Shown: positions 6,878 through 14,017, counted from the stretch's first letter. The stretch: 16,819 nucleotides of DNA from Gammaproteobacteria bacterium (GCA_030426005.1 JAUHZM010000033.1:1-16819), one strand, 5' to 3'. Notes: a model not told the origin generated them from the letters alone. Translations and numbers: made by a program.

Positions 6878-8116
6878 ATGATTCAACCCCATTTGGCTCG
6901 CTGTGTGACTCTGGCAGGCATCGCGCTGCTATCCACATCGTATGCACACTCGTCCAGCACCGAACAGTCAACACCAACTCGTGAGTACCAGATTCAAATC
7001 GAGGCGGACTTTAGCCAAGTTGCACACGGCGATAAGCACACCGAATGCACACCCGTCACCGTCGAAGTAACACAGAAACAACGAGTGCTGAGAGAGTTGC
7101 GCTGGCGCGCTCCTGCTAGTTACCAAGGCTTCAATGCAGAACCTCAGTTAAATAAGGAGCAAGACGAATGGGTTTGGCGCCTTGGCGCTTCCGGAGGTAC
7201 GCTGCGTTACTGCGTGCAGTTGAACCACCAACGCGGGATTCGTTATGACGCCCTGATCACGCCAGAATGGGCCACCTTCCGGGCCGACGATCTGTTCCCT
7301 GCCGCTGCGAGCGTCGCACTCAAAGGCAGCCGTTCAGAAACCACCTTGCAGTTCAATTTGCCCGATGATTGGAGCTCGATTACTCAGTACCCAGAAACCT
7401 CGGAGCATCGTTATACTATCAGCAATCCAGCGCGTCGATTTGATCGCCCCACAGGTTGGATCCAGCTCGGCAAATTAGGCGTTCGCCGCGACAAAATTGC
7501 TGATACCCGAGTCGCCGTGTCTGCTCCGGTTGGACAAGATCTAGCTCGCCTAGAACTCATCACTTTTTTAACCTTCACGCTACCTACGGTACGCGATTGG
7601 TTTCCCGGCTTCCCTGACCGGCTGTTGATTGTCAGCGCTGAAGACCCTCTGTGGCGCGGCGCATTGTCAGGCCCAAGGTCATTATTTCTGCATACCGAGC
7701 GCCCCTTGGTCAGCGAAAATGGTACTAGCACGGTACTGCATGAGCTAGTGCATGTTGCAATGCAGCGGCAAGCAACGAACGACGCGGACTGGATTGATGA
7801 AGGGCTGGCAGAGTACTTATCATTGGTACTGCTCCACAGAGCTGGTGGAATCACAGATGGACGCCTAAAGAAAGCTCTCAAAAAACAGGCGGAATGGGGT
7901 AAAACGGTGAAAGAACTCGCGCGTAAAAGCTCTCAGGCAGAAGCTACAGCAAAGGCTGTTACGGTATTCGCAGCGTTACACGAAGAAATGGGGGATCGCG
8001 CTTTTCGTCAGCTGGTACGCCAACTCGCCGAACCTGGTCCGGCAATTTCTGCGCAAGATCTAAAACGCTATGCTGATACTCTGCATGGTAAAGGTGTGCA
8101 GAGCTTATCTGAATAA
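6878..8116 (+). CDS. Exported gluzincin-type metallopeptidase (HEXXH)
   Basis: The 412-residue protein counts from ATG 6878; an in-frame TTG at 6872 adds only two residues. An N-terminal signal sequence with a hydrophobic core at about 9-20 ends S-Y-A-H. A beta-rich N-terminal half (about 35-215) follows, with one Cys pair (57, 112). The catalytic part holds H-E-L-V-H at 288-292 and W-I-D-E-G-L-A-E-Y at 305-313. Glu308, in the W-x-x-E-G context typical of M1-like and MA-clan gluzincins, is the expected third zinc ligand. The arrangement HEXXH-X15-E is shorter than the X18 of M1 aminopeptidases, so it is better placed with the Peptidase_MA-like families. The domain ends in a helical C-terminal region. 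It probably acts in the periplasm or outside the cell, with unknown substrate. It follows DegV on the same strand after 154 nt. Confidence 0.85.
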   Translation: MIQPHLARCVTLAGIALLSTSYAHSSSTEQSTPTREYQIQIEADFSQVAHGDKHTECTPVTVEVTQKQRVLRELRWRAPASYQGFNAEPQLNKEQDEWVWRLGASGGTLRYCVQLNHQRGIRYDALITPEWATFRADDLFPAAASVALKGSRSETTLQFNLPDDWSSITQYPETSEHRYTISNPARRFDRPTGWIQLGKLGVRRDKIADTRVAVSAPVGQDLARLELITFLTFTLPTVRDWFPGFPDRLLIVSAEDPLWRGALSGPRSLFLHTERPLVSENGTSTVLHELVHVAMQRQATNDADWIDEGLAEYLSLVLLHRAGGITDGRLKKALKKQAEWGKTVKELARKSSQAEATAKAVTVFAALHEEMGDRAFRQLVRQLAEPGPAISAQDLKRYADTLHGKGVQSLSE

Positions 8117-8131
8117 GGGCTGGTTATTCAG
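8109..8131. terminator. Perfect inverted repeat at convergent stops
   Basis: CTGAATAA (8109-8116) and TTATTCAG (8124-8131) are perfect 8-bp arms around a 7-nt loop. The left arm ends with the stop codon of the metallopeptidase, and the right arm begins with the stop codon of the opposing gene. An overlapping alternative stem GGCTG/CAGCC (8118-8122 with 8129-8133) is also possible. It is a plausible bidirectional terminator, though neither side has a long T-run. Confidence 0.5.
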
Positions 8132-8420
8132 CCAATAACTTGCGCACATCCTGATCAATGGTGAATGCGTCGCACTCAGGGCTCGCTTCTAATATCTTAT
8201 TGCAGAGCTCGGAATAGACATGCAACGAAATGCATTGCAGTCGACGGTCGGTGCAGCGCGCACCAAACTCGAGTACTTCGTAGATTGCGTCGTCAGCGTA
8301 CACATTAATTAGTCTGCCGGTACGCCGAAACAATATGAGTGCAAATTCCGATACCAGCGCCGACGTCTTACATGACAAGCAAGCTGGTTTGAAATCAGCA
8401 CGATGTAATGCTGTCCCCAT
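8124..8420 (-). CDS. Small Cys-rich hypothetical protein
   Basis: I choose ATG at 8418-8420, giving 98 residues, because a GGGGGT stretch lies about 8 nt upstream. A longer in-frame reading from GTG 8576 (150 residues) adds an unconvincing N-terminus. Six Cys occur at 14, 17, 56, 63, 73 and 83, with a C-x-x-C at 14-17 preceded by K-P. This suggests a small metal-binding or disulphide-bonded protein. There is no signal peptide in the short form, which favours metal over disulphide. The C-terminal half is helical and acidic (E-C-D-A-F-T-I-D-Q-D-V-R-K-L-L-A-E). Family is unknown. It is convergent with the metallopeptidase gene and divergent from the sugar dehydrogenase gene. Confidence 0.55.
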   Translation of the reverse strand: MGTALHRADFKPACLSCKTSALVSEFALILFRRTGRLINVYADDAIYEVLEFGARCTDRRLQCISLHVYSELCNKILEASPECDAFTIDQDVRKLLAE

Positions 8421-8561
8421 TTGTAGATACCCCCAAAGTATTACATCTACAATAGAACCACTCCTGTGGCATCCGCTCAATGGACTAAAGGCCCGAAACT
8501 TGGGAACAAAAGTCGAATCATGTAATGATTCATTAGCAATCTGTCCACTTACACCGAAAGT

Positions 8562-8603
8562 TAATGCATGGCACACCGCTCACAAGGTCTTTGTATAATG
8601 CAT
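8562..8603 (+). promoter_or_regulatory. Promoter region of sugar dehydrogenase gene
   Basis: A perfect TATAAT at 8594-8599 lies 32 nt before ATG 8632, a good distance for a -10 box. No convincing -35 is found 16-18 nt upstream, so an activator may be needed. The octamer TAATGCAT is repeated in the same orientation at 8562-8569 and 8596-8603, the second copy overlapping the -10. Confidence 0.45.
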
Positions 8604-8631
8604 CAAAGTTCAAAACCTCTAGGGTAAGCTC

Positions 8632-9804
8632 ATGCTTAGAAAATTCGCGTATTTGTTACTTGTAGTGGCTAGCGTCACAACACATGCCAAGCAAGAACAT
8701 CCATTTGAGCGCAGCGAGATCATGCAATTCGATCAACCGTGGGCAATGACATTCCTGCCTGATGGACGCTTATTGGTCACTGAGAAACCGGGGCAACTCT
8801 TGCTGGTAAATCTTGATGACCGACAACGAACTACAGTTCAAAATGTCCCGGCAGTCGACTACGGTGGCCAAGGTGGCCTTGGCGACATCATTCTGCATCC
8901 GAGCTACGCCACAAATAAACTGGTCTATCTCAGTTACGTCGAAGCCGGTGAAAACAATACTCGTGGTGCGGTGGTCATCCGCGCCAAACTCGAGGTTGAT
9001 GACTCGACAGGGACTGCATCACTGGCACAGATTCAGCGTATCTGGACGCAACATCCGAAAGTCACGGGTCAGGGCCACTATGGACACCGCCTAGCTTTTG
9101 ACCAAAGTGGTTTTTTATTTATCTCGTCCGGAGAACGACAAAAGTTTGATCCAGCACAAGACATGAGTGCCAATCTTGGCAAAATCATCCGCCTACAAGA
9201 CGACGGTAGTATTCCAGAAGACAACCCCTTTTTCACTGATGGCGGCGTCGCTTCCGAGGTATGGTCACTCGGCCACCGCAACCCACTTGGTCTGGCATTT
9301 GATGCACAGGGACGATTGTGGAACACCGAGATGGGCCCCTTGCATGGCGACGAATTTAACCTGGTAAAACGAGGCGAAAACTACGGCTATCCAATAGTTT
9401 CGAACGGCGATCATTACAACGGTGACCCGATTCCAGATCACGACACTCGCCCTGAATTTGAAGCACCTGCGGCGTACTGGGTCCCTAGCATCGCTCCAGC
9501 GGAAGTCATTTATTACTCTGGCTCCGTCATGCCAGAGTGGCAAGGTTCATTCCTGATTGCCGGGCTAAAATCGCAAGCGATTATTCGCGTGACTACAGAT
9601 GGCGAGTCCGCACAAGAAGTCGAGCGGTTCGAAATGGGCGCCCGGATACGTGAGATTGAGCAAGGCCCCGACGGCGCAATCTGGGTTCTTGAAGATGGCA
9701 GCAACGCCAAGCTGTTAAAACTCAGTAAGAAAGACGAGACAGTATTGGCTTTTTTGCCGGCTGTTTTAGTGGGCAGTGAGTCTAAAAAACGGGCCGATCG
9801 TTAG
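8632..9804 (+). CDS. PQQ-dependent aldose sugar dehydrogenase, secreted
   Basis: The 390-residue protein has a short signal peptide (hydrophobic 5-15, ending T-H-A-K). It fills one GSDH six-bladed beta-propeller of the soluble glucose dehydrogenase/YliI type. Motifs in order are Q-P-W-A-M-T-F-L-P-D-G (35-45), G-H-Y-G-H-R-L-A-F-D (148-157), where His149 is the expected catalytic base, and L-G-K-I-I-R-L (182-188). Next come G-H-R-N-P-L-G-L-A-F-D (214-224), which supplies the PQQ-contacting Arg216, H-G-D-E-F-N-L (238-244) and N-Y-G-Y-P (250-254). Family enzymes oxidise aldoses in the periplasm using PQQ and calcium. The family's H-G-P-R-G-G-D-E reads M-G-P-L-H-G-D-E here, a local variation. It appears to be a single-gene unit. 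Confidence 0.92.
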   Translation: MLRKFAYLLLVVASVTTHAKQEHPFERSEIMQFDQPWAMTFLPDGRLLVTEKPGQLLLVNLDDRQRTTVQNVPAVDYGGQGGLGDIILHPSYATNKLVYLSYVEAGENNTRGAVVIRAKLEVDDSTGTASLAQIQRIWTQHPKVTGQGHYGHRLAFDQSGFLFISSGERQKFDPAQDMSANLGKIIRLQDDGSIPEDNPFFTDGGVASEVWSLGHRNPLGLAFDAQGRLWNTEMGPLHGDEFNLVKRGENYGYPIVSNGDHYNGDPIPDHDTRPEFEAPAAYWVPSIAPAEVIYYSGSVMPEWQGSFLIAGLKSQAIIRVTTDGESAQEVERFEMGARIREIEQGPDGAIWVLEDGSNAKLLKLSKKDETVLAFLPAVLVGSESKKRADR

Positions 9805-9820
9805 AAACAACTGAATCGGC
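9793..9820. terminator. Weak inverted repeat after sugar dehydrogenase
   Basis: GCCGAT (9793-9798) and ATCGGC (9815-9820) form a 6-bp stem with a 16-nt loop, overlapping the stop codon at 9802-9804. It lies between convergent genes. Without a T-run it is only a weak terminator candidate. Confidence 0.25.
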
Positions 9821-9835
9821 GCCAGTACACACACT

Positions 9836-10666
9836 TTACCCTGCGTCATCGTCAAACAAGAGGCCCAGCACTGGCACCATCATACCAGCCGCACTAGGAT
9901 TAAACGTAAAATCAATCCCGGTGTGGCTCACGCCACGTCCCAGAGCTTGTTCGTAAACTTGTGGTCTTGAGCCCGGACAATTTGTACATTCCAGGACGAT
10001 CTGCATTTGCTCTGTGAAACTACCAGATGGCAAGTTTGATAATCGGTAATCAACCTGGTTGGTGCCTTTCGCAAGTTCAACGGCAAGCGGCGACGTCAAC
10101 CTGTAAGTTACGTTCGGGATCTCGTATGCGGTCACTAAAAACTGTAGGTTTTTGGACGCCAACTTCGCTCGTGGCAACTTAATAGACCCGGTAACGGTGG
10201 TACGGGTTATCAGTTCTACATTTATTCGAGAGGGAATCTCTTCCGAGTCTAGCAATGATGAATTACCAGACGAAAAAGTATTACCACTAGGAGTATAGTA
10301 CTGCTCTGGAACTAGTTCTGAGCATCCACCGCAGGTCAGCTTCACCGAATACTTAATACCAAATCGTTCCACTCCACTCACACCAAAACTAGCAGTATTA
10401 CTAGCTTGTCCTAGCATCACTGTCTTACTCCTAGTTTGCTCTATCGGATATACAGAGACAGGAAAGCATATGCGTGACCCCGTGATAATAAAAATACACG
10501 TTTCCCTAAATTCAAGGCTGTGCTTACGTACTTCGACCGTGATCGGATAGTTTCGCTCAGCCACACCATGGTCCAGTCGCAATGTGCCTGAAAAAGTGGT
10601 TTGCAATGAGCTTTGAGCAGTCACGCTACCGCTAAACAACAGGGTAAGTAATAAAATGAATCGCAT
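9836..10666 (-). CDS. Exported protein with two CxxC-bearing beta domains
   Basis: The 276-residue protein has a clear signal peptide (M-R-F-I-L-L-L-T-L-L-F-S-G-S-V-T-A-Q, cleavage near 17). The mature part is an internal duplication. Each half opens with a G-(T/S)-(L/I)-(R/K)-L strand, at about 27 and about 158, and ends in a matching Cys element. The first is V-K-L-T-C-G-G-C-S-E-L-V-P-E-Q-Y-Y and the second is I-V-L-E-C-T-N-C-P-G-S-R-P-Q-V-Y-E-Q. It is mostly beta, like carboxypeptidase-regulatory or transthyretin-like sandwiches, but I cannot name the family. The first half has an extra Cys pair near C-I-F-I-I-T-G-S-R-I-C-F. It lies 50 nt downstream of the Lnt-like gene in the same direction. 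No Shine-Dalgarno is apparent. Confidence 0.8.
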   Translation of the reverse strand: MRFILLLTLLFSGSVTAQSSLQTTFSGTLRLDHGVAERNYPITVEVRKHSLEFRETCIFIITGSRICFPVSVYPIEQTRSKTVMLGQASNTASFGVSGVERFGIKYSVKLTCGGCSELVPEQYYTPSGNTFSSGNSSLLDSEEIPSRINVELITRTTVTGSIKLPRAKLASKNLQFLVTAYEIPNVTYRLTSPLAVELAKGTNQVDYRLSNLPSGSFTEQMQIVLECTNCPGSRPQVYEQALGRGVSHTGIDFTFNPSAAGMMVPVLGLLFDDDAG

Positions 10667-10716
10667 GGTGAGGAAACAGCCGTTGTTTCAGATAATTTTT
10701 CCGGCCGCTTAGGTTA

Positions 10717-12195
10717 TCACAAATCGCGAACTACTTCCTGTGAGCACTCACCCAGACCACGCTTATGGCAGGCGAATGAAATTAACAATGTCGTAAATAC
10801 CAACAGCACGACACCTAAATATCCGAAACGTGAATACCACGTGTCGTCTTCAAACAAAGCGATATCGGCGATCAACACCCCAGCTTCGTCCATTGATAAG
10901 CTCTGCGTCACTCGCCCCTTCGCATCCACCACCTGAGTTGCGCCATCGTTACTAGCCCGAACCAGAAAACGTCCCATTTCAGCAGCTCGGAGTTGGCCAT
11001 AACGTGCCGCCAATTGTCGACCTAATCCCAGATCCTGATTATTCGCAAGAGACACAAAAAGCGACGCTCCCAGAGAGATGTAATCAAGGAACAAGCCAGA
11101 ATTGGTCTCTTCAAAGCAAATGATGGTGCCAATTTTAAGTTTGGATTCGACTGGTTGCAGCAACCCCAGCTCGCCGCGCCCCGGGTTGGTGAACTGATTG
11201 AAAAAGGCTGGATATTTGGAATCATAACGACCCGCCAACGCACCACGATCAAACATCAGTGCGGAGTCAAAATGATCTTCGGAGTCCCCATCCAACACAA
11301 TCGCCCCCAGCAACACGGGAGCCTCTATCTCCATGGAGAGACCTTTCAAACGACGTAAGAGCGTGGGATTGTGCTGTACCACATCGACCGGTAGGGCATA
11401 CTCCGGCCACACCACAAGGTCTACATTCTGCCCAATCGTTCGACGGCTCAACTGCTCATAGGTATTGGCGATCAAGCCGTTCGCACTCAGCTGCCGCCAC
11501 TCCCAATCCAGCGAAAAATTACCTTGCACCAAAGCAACCCGGTGCGTGTTTGAGCTCGATGGCGCCGCAACGGAAAAAGCCCAGCAGCCAAGCAGTGTCG
11601 CAAGCAACAGTATCGCACTGAATTGACGCCAACGGTTACGCACTACCAATAGCTGTGCCCAGATTGCATTATTGAACACAATCAAAAATGTGATCCCGAC
11701 GCTACCGATATAGGAGATCAGTGGCGCAGAGAGGGGTTGAAACAACGCAATGTCCAACCAAAAATTGCCGGCTGGCCACAATGAGAAAAAAACCATCATC
11801 GCGAGCCAAACAAGCGGTGTTATTAACTCGGGGGCAAGCCAAGTGATGCGTTTTCTAAGCAGTAATCCAGCGCCAAACAGAATGCTAAAGAACACTGCCA
11901 AGGCAACACCAAGCAACGGCATATAGGCCGGGTCATAGTCCCACACCCAAGGAAACAGGACCACTCCTGAAGTAAGTGATGCACCTGCGACTAGTGCTAC
12001 ATAATGCCAAGGCTTACGGCATAGCTTGGAAACCAACAGCAGTGGCACGAGAAAGAAGTAAATGGCGAAATCCAGGCCCTGCACCAGGCTCAACAGCAAT
12101 GCGCCGTAAGACAGCACTCCCACAAGTAAACGCCACCCAAATTGCAGCCTAATGTCGCTGCCGCTCAGAGAGCGTGTTCGCAGAATACTTTCCAT
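10717..12195 (-). CDS. Lnt-like apolipoprotein N-acyltransferase (CN hydrolase)
   Basis: The 492-residue protein has several N-terminal membrane helices (about 24-56, 64-82, 92-113, 124-140, 160-185, 193-210). A periplasmic nitrilase-fold domain follows (about 218-447), then a last membrane helix (456-475), which is the Lnt architecture. The catalytic Glu-Lys-Cys set is present: Glu265 in V-V-W-P-E-Y, Lys327 in R-Y-D-S-K-Y, and Cys360 in I-I-C-F-E. L-R-A-A-E-M-G-R-F-L-V-R-A-S-N-D-G (402-418) is the family signature. Lnt adds the third acyl chain to lipoproteins. This copy is divergent: the Lys is one residue later than in the usual Y-(N/D)-K, and the following F-G-E becomes F-F-N. It is more likely a specialised paralogue than the housekeeping enzyme. 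It sits between the EF-hand and CxxC-domain genes. Confidence 0.87.
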   Translation of the reverse strand: MESILRTRSLSGSDIRLQFGWRLLVGVLSYGALLLSLVQGLDFAIYFFLVPLLLVSKLCRKPWHYVALVAGASLTSGVVLFPWVWDYDPAYMPLLGVALAVFFSILFGAGLLLRKRITWLAPELITPLVWLAMMVFFSLWPAGNFWLDIALFQPLSAPLISYIGSVGITFLIVFNNAIWAQLLVVRNRWRQFSAILLLATLLGCWAFSVAAPSSSNTHRVALVQGNFSLDWEWRQLSANGLIANTYEQLSRRTIGQNVDLVVWPEYALPVDVVQHNPTLLRRLKGLSMEIEAPVLLGAIVLDGDSEDHFDSALMFDRGALAGRYDSKYPAFFNQFTNPGRGELGLLQPVESKLKIGTIICFEETNSGLFLDYISLGASLFVSLANNQDLGLGRQLAARYGQLRAAEMGRFLVRASNDGATQVVDAKGRVTQSLSMDEAGVLIADIALFEDDTWYSRFGYLGVVLLVFTTLLISFACHKRGLGECSQEVVRDL

Positions 12196-12233
12196 GATCG
12201 CTGCTCGCTACCTCTCAGACCCGCGTGATTCCA

Positions 12234-12262
12234 AGGCGCCGCAGAACAAGTATGCGACGCCT
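12234..12262 (-). other. GC-rich hairpin between EF-hand and Lnt-like genes
   Basis: In the transcribed (minus) direction AGGCGTCGC (12262-12254) pairs with GCGGCGCCT (12242-12234) through nine pairs including one U.G wobble. One further A-T pair closes a 9-nt loop. It lies in the 88-nt gap between the two genes and has no U-tract after it. It may act as a processing or stabilising hairpin that keeps the upstream mRNA more abundant than the downstream part. Confidence 0.45.
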
Positions 12263-12283
12263 CTTCCCAATTTAATTAATCGA

Positions 12284-12865
12284 TTAGGTACCACCGGCAG
12301 CACACAGTCCTGTGTTGCAGTGACAATGACAGTTAGGGTCGCCTGCGGCAAAACAGTTTTGATTAGAGCCTGGGTAATTGCCAAAGCCCTGTGAACCAGC
12401 ACCATAGTCGGAGGTCTCTGTCTCGGCCGGACTACCTACACCGCCGCTGATGTAGTCGCAATTACAGCTTCCAGTACACCCGGTTTCAACTGGACCAGGC
12501 ACCTTGCCGCCACCGCCGCCTTTTTTCTTCTTCCCTGCTTTGTACGCTTCAACCTGCTCAGGGGTAAGCGGTTTCATACAACCCACCAACATTTCGGTGG
12601 CGTTAAGCTCACCGTTTTGGTCAAAGTCGTATTGTTTGAAGATCGCTACCAGATCTTCGCGCGCGGAGGGTAACAGGCTGTTTTTCTCTTCATGCTCGGC
12701 AACTTTCGCCAAAAACATGTCGAGATTGGTTCCTTCTTGCAACTTCAAACGACCGAAGTCGAAGGTTGCTTGATTGTCACTCGCCTGTACGCCGGAAACC
12801 AACAACATCGATAACATCGTTAGACAGGTCGCCAGGACTCCCCTGACAGATTTATTTACACACAT
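12284..12865 (-). CDS. Exported EF-hand protein with Cys-rich tail
   Basis: The 193-residue protein has a signal peptide (hydrophobic 8-25, cleavage after V-Q-A, about 28). Residues 30-78 are helical. A textbook EF-hand loop runs from 80 to 91: Asp80, Asp82, Asn84, Gly85, Glu86, Asn88 and Glu91, so it should bind calcium. A lysine and glycine run (112-121) links to a tail rich in Gly, Ser, Asn and Cys. The tail has Cys at 130, 134, 136, 171, 179, 181, 183 and 188, with C-H-C-H-C at 179-183 and the end G-L-C-A-A-G-G-T. Such a tail could bind metal, form disulphides, or be processed. An AGAGGA Shine-Dalgarno 7 nt before ATG supports the start. The Lnt-like gene follows after 88 nt. The family is not recognised beyond the EF-hand. 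Confidence 0.85.
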   Translation of the reverse strand: MCVNKSVRGVLATCLTMLSMLLVSGVQASDNQATFDFGRLKLQEGTNLDMFLAKVAEHEEKNSLLPSAREDLVAIFKQYDFDQNGELNATEMLVGCMKPLTPEQVEAYKAGKKKKGGGGGKVPGPVETGCTGSCNCDYISGGVGSPAETETSDYGAGSQGFGNYPGSNQNCFAAGDPNCHCHCNTGLCAAGGT

Positions 12866-13105
12866 ATTTGAATCCTCTTAAACGGAATTGCTAATCCTGG
12901 TTGCACGCTGAAGAAAAAATCCGTACTTCGCTCTCGCACCAGGGCTCCTTGCGCTGCAACGGCTGGAAAACGTGACGCTTAGCGCGACTTAAAAATTAGC
13001 AAACTGAAACGAGTAACCCAACGGGCCATACGGCCTCATTCAATTGAATGAATTGCGCCCACGCACATGAATGAGCAGCCGCGAACTGGATCAGGATATG
13101 TGTAT
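12866..13105. other. 240-bp gap between PhyH and EF-hand genes
   Basis: It holds no ORF that I can support. Notable content is a 16-bp perfect palindrome (13036-13051) and an adjacent GGCC-atac-GGCC repeat (13025-13036). The promoter of the EF-hand gene should be within the lower half, but no clear -35/-10 pair stands out. Confidence 0.5.
13036..13051. promoter_or_regulatory. 16-bp perfect palindrome
   Basis: TCATTCAATTGAATGA is its own reverse complement. It lies 55 bp downstream of the PhyH stop and 171 bp upstream of the EF-hand start. It may be an operator for the EF-hand/Lnt-like unit. As RNA it would fold only weakly, so a DNA-binding role is more likely. Confidence 0.4.
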
Positions 13106-13933
13106 TTAACGGCGCAATCGATTACGGATTGCAGCGCGTACTCGTTGTGCAAAACTGGGTAAACGAGGTTTGATTGGATACTTGTACGGCTCACCACTCA
13201 TATCGCGGATCACCTCGGGCTCAAAATAAAATCGCTTGTGTTCACTTTCACTGGGGCGCCAGGTCTTCGGTGAGCCAACAAAGTAATGCGTAACCTGCGA
13301 TTTCCGCGTTAAAGATCTGTCCTTCTGAGGCGATCCGCCGTGTAGAATATTGGCACACCAAATCAGTGTTTGACCTTTTTTTAACAAGCCCAATTCTGGT
13401 TGGTATCCACGTTCCTCGATAATTTGATCGAGCTGGTCTAAATATTGCGGATAAGAATCATAACTAGGGCGTAAATTAAAATAGTCATAATTCATTTCAG
13501 GTAGTTCCTGACTTCCCGGATAATAAATTAAAGGACCTTGATCCGGCCCAATGTCTTCCAGCGCTGTCCACGCGCCACACATGGCACCAAACGGTTCGGA
13601 ATTAAAGTGGATCGAATCAGAATGCACGCGTTGCCCGGTGCCACGATGAAAGTTTAGCGTTTGAAATGGTTCCGCAGGCTTTCCATATAACGCGGAAATA
13701 GTATCTGCAATGACTTTTGAGCGAGCTAACTGCAGCACATTCTGACTGATATGCCAGGCATCTTGAATACGATTATAGTCGGCAAACGGCACGTGAATCG
13801 GGCGCTCAGCCTCATGCCCAAAATACCCTTCAAGGTCATGCACAATGCCGTCTATAACACTTGCTTCGATCTCGGAATCGATAACAACGTAACCGTTGTC
13901 GTGAAACTCACGCCGTAATGTCGCCAAATCCAT
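13106..13933 (-). CDS. PhyH-family Fe(II)/2-oxoglutarate dioxygenase
   Basis: At 275 residues it is a standard length for the phytanoyl-CoA dioxygenase family. It starts with the usual F-x-x-x-G-Y-V-V-I (10-18). The iron-binding triad is intact: His104 and Asp106 in V-H-S-D-S-I-H-F, and His198 in I-L-H-G-G-S. Arg210, in S-L-T-R, is the likely 2-oxoglutarate anchor. W-T-A-L-E-D-I-G-P-D-Q-G-P-L (122-135) is also typical. Bacterial members hydroxylate diverse small molecules, and substrate cannot be read from sequence. It is a soluble cytoplasmic protein with a basic C-terminus (R-V-R-A-A-I-R-N-R-L-R-R). It lies upstream of the EF-hand gene and downstream of the membrane coiled-coil gene, with gaps of 240 and 84 nt, so operon membership is uncertain. 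Confidence 0.9.
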   Translation of the reverse strand: MDLATLRREFHDNGYVVIDSEIEASVIDGIVHDLEGYFGHEAERPIHVPFADYNRIQDAWHISQNVLQLARSKVIADTISALYGKPAEPFQTLNFHRGTGQRVHSDSIHFNSEPFGAMCGAWTALEDIGPDQGPLIYYPGSQELPEMNYDYFNLRPSYDSYPQYLDQLDQIIEERGYQPELGLLKKGQTLIWCANILHGGSPQKDRSLTRKSQVTHYFVGSPKTWRPSESEHKRFYFEPEVIRDMSGEPYKYPIKPRLPSFAQRVRAAIRNRLRR

Positions 13934-14017
13934 AGCATGCCTACCTATCTGCTAAATCAAACCACGCTATTGTAGCGGTCGCACATGCAATGCACCAGAA
14001 GAGAATACGGTTGCAGC

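Noticed and set aside
6763..6984. 73-residue ORF in the gap after DegV
   Set aside because: It overlaps the metallopeptidase start and the hairpins, has no Shine-Dalgarno, and shows no protein-like features.
7411..7881. 156-residue minus-strand ORF opposite the metallopeptidase
   Set aside because: It is a shadow of the metallopeptidase gene, with Arg/Ser-rich composition and no domain features.
11259..11621. 120-residue plus-strand ORF opposite the Lnt-like gene
   Set aside because: It overlaps a well-supported catalytic domain and has low-complexity Pro/Ser/Gln composition typical of antisense frames.
12284..12865. EF-hand protein as a precursor peptide with PhyH as its modifying enzyme
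   Set aside because: The 240-bp gap, the signal peptide and the folded EF-hand do not fit a usual leader-core precursor. A link to PhyH rests on position alone.
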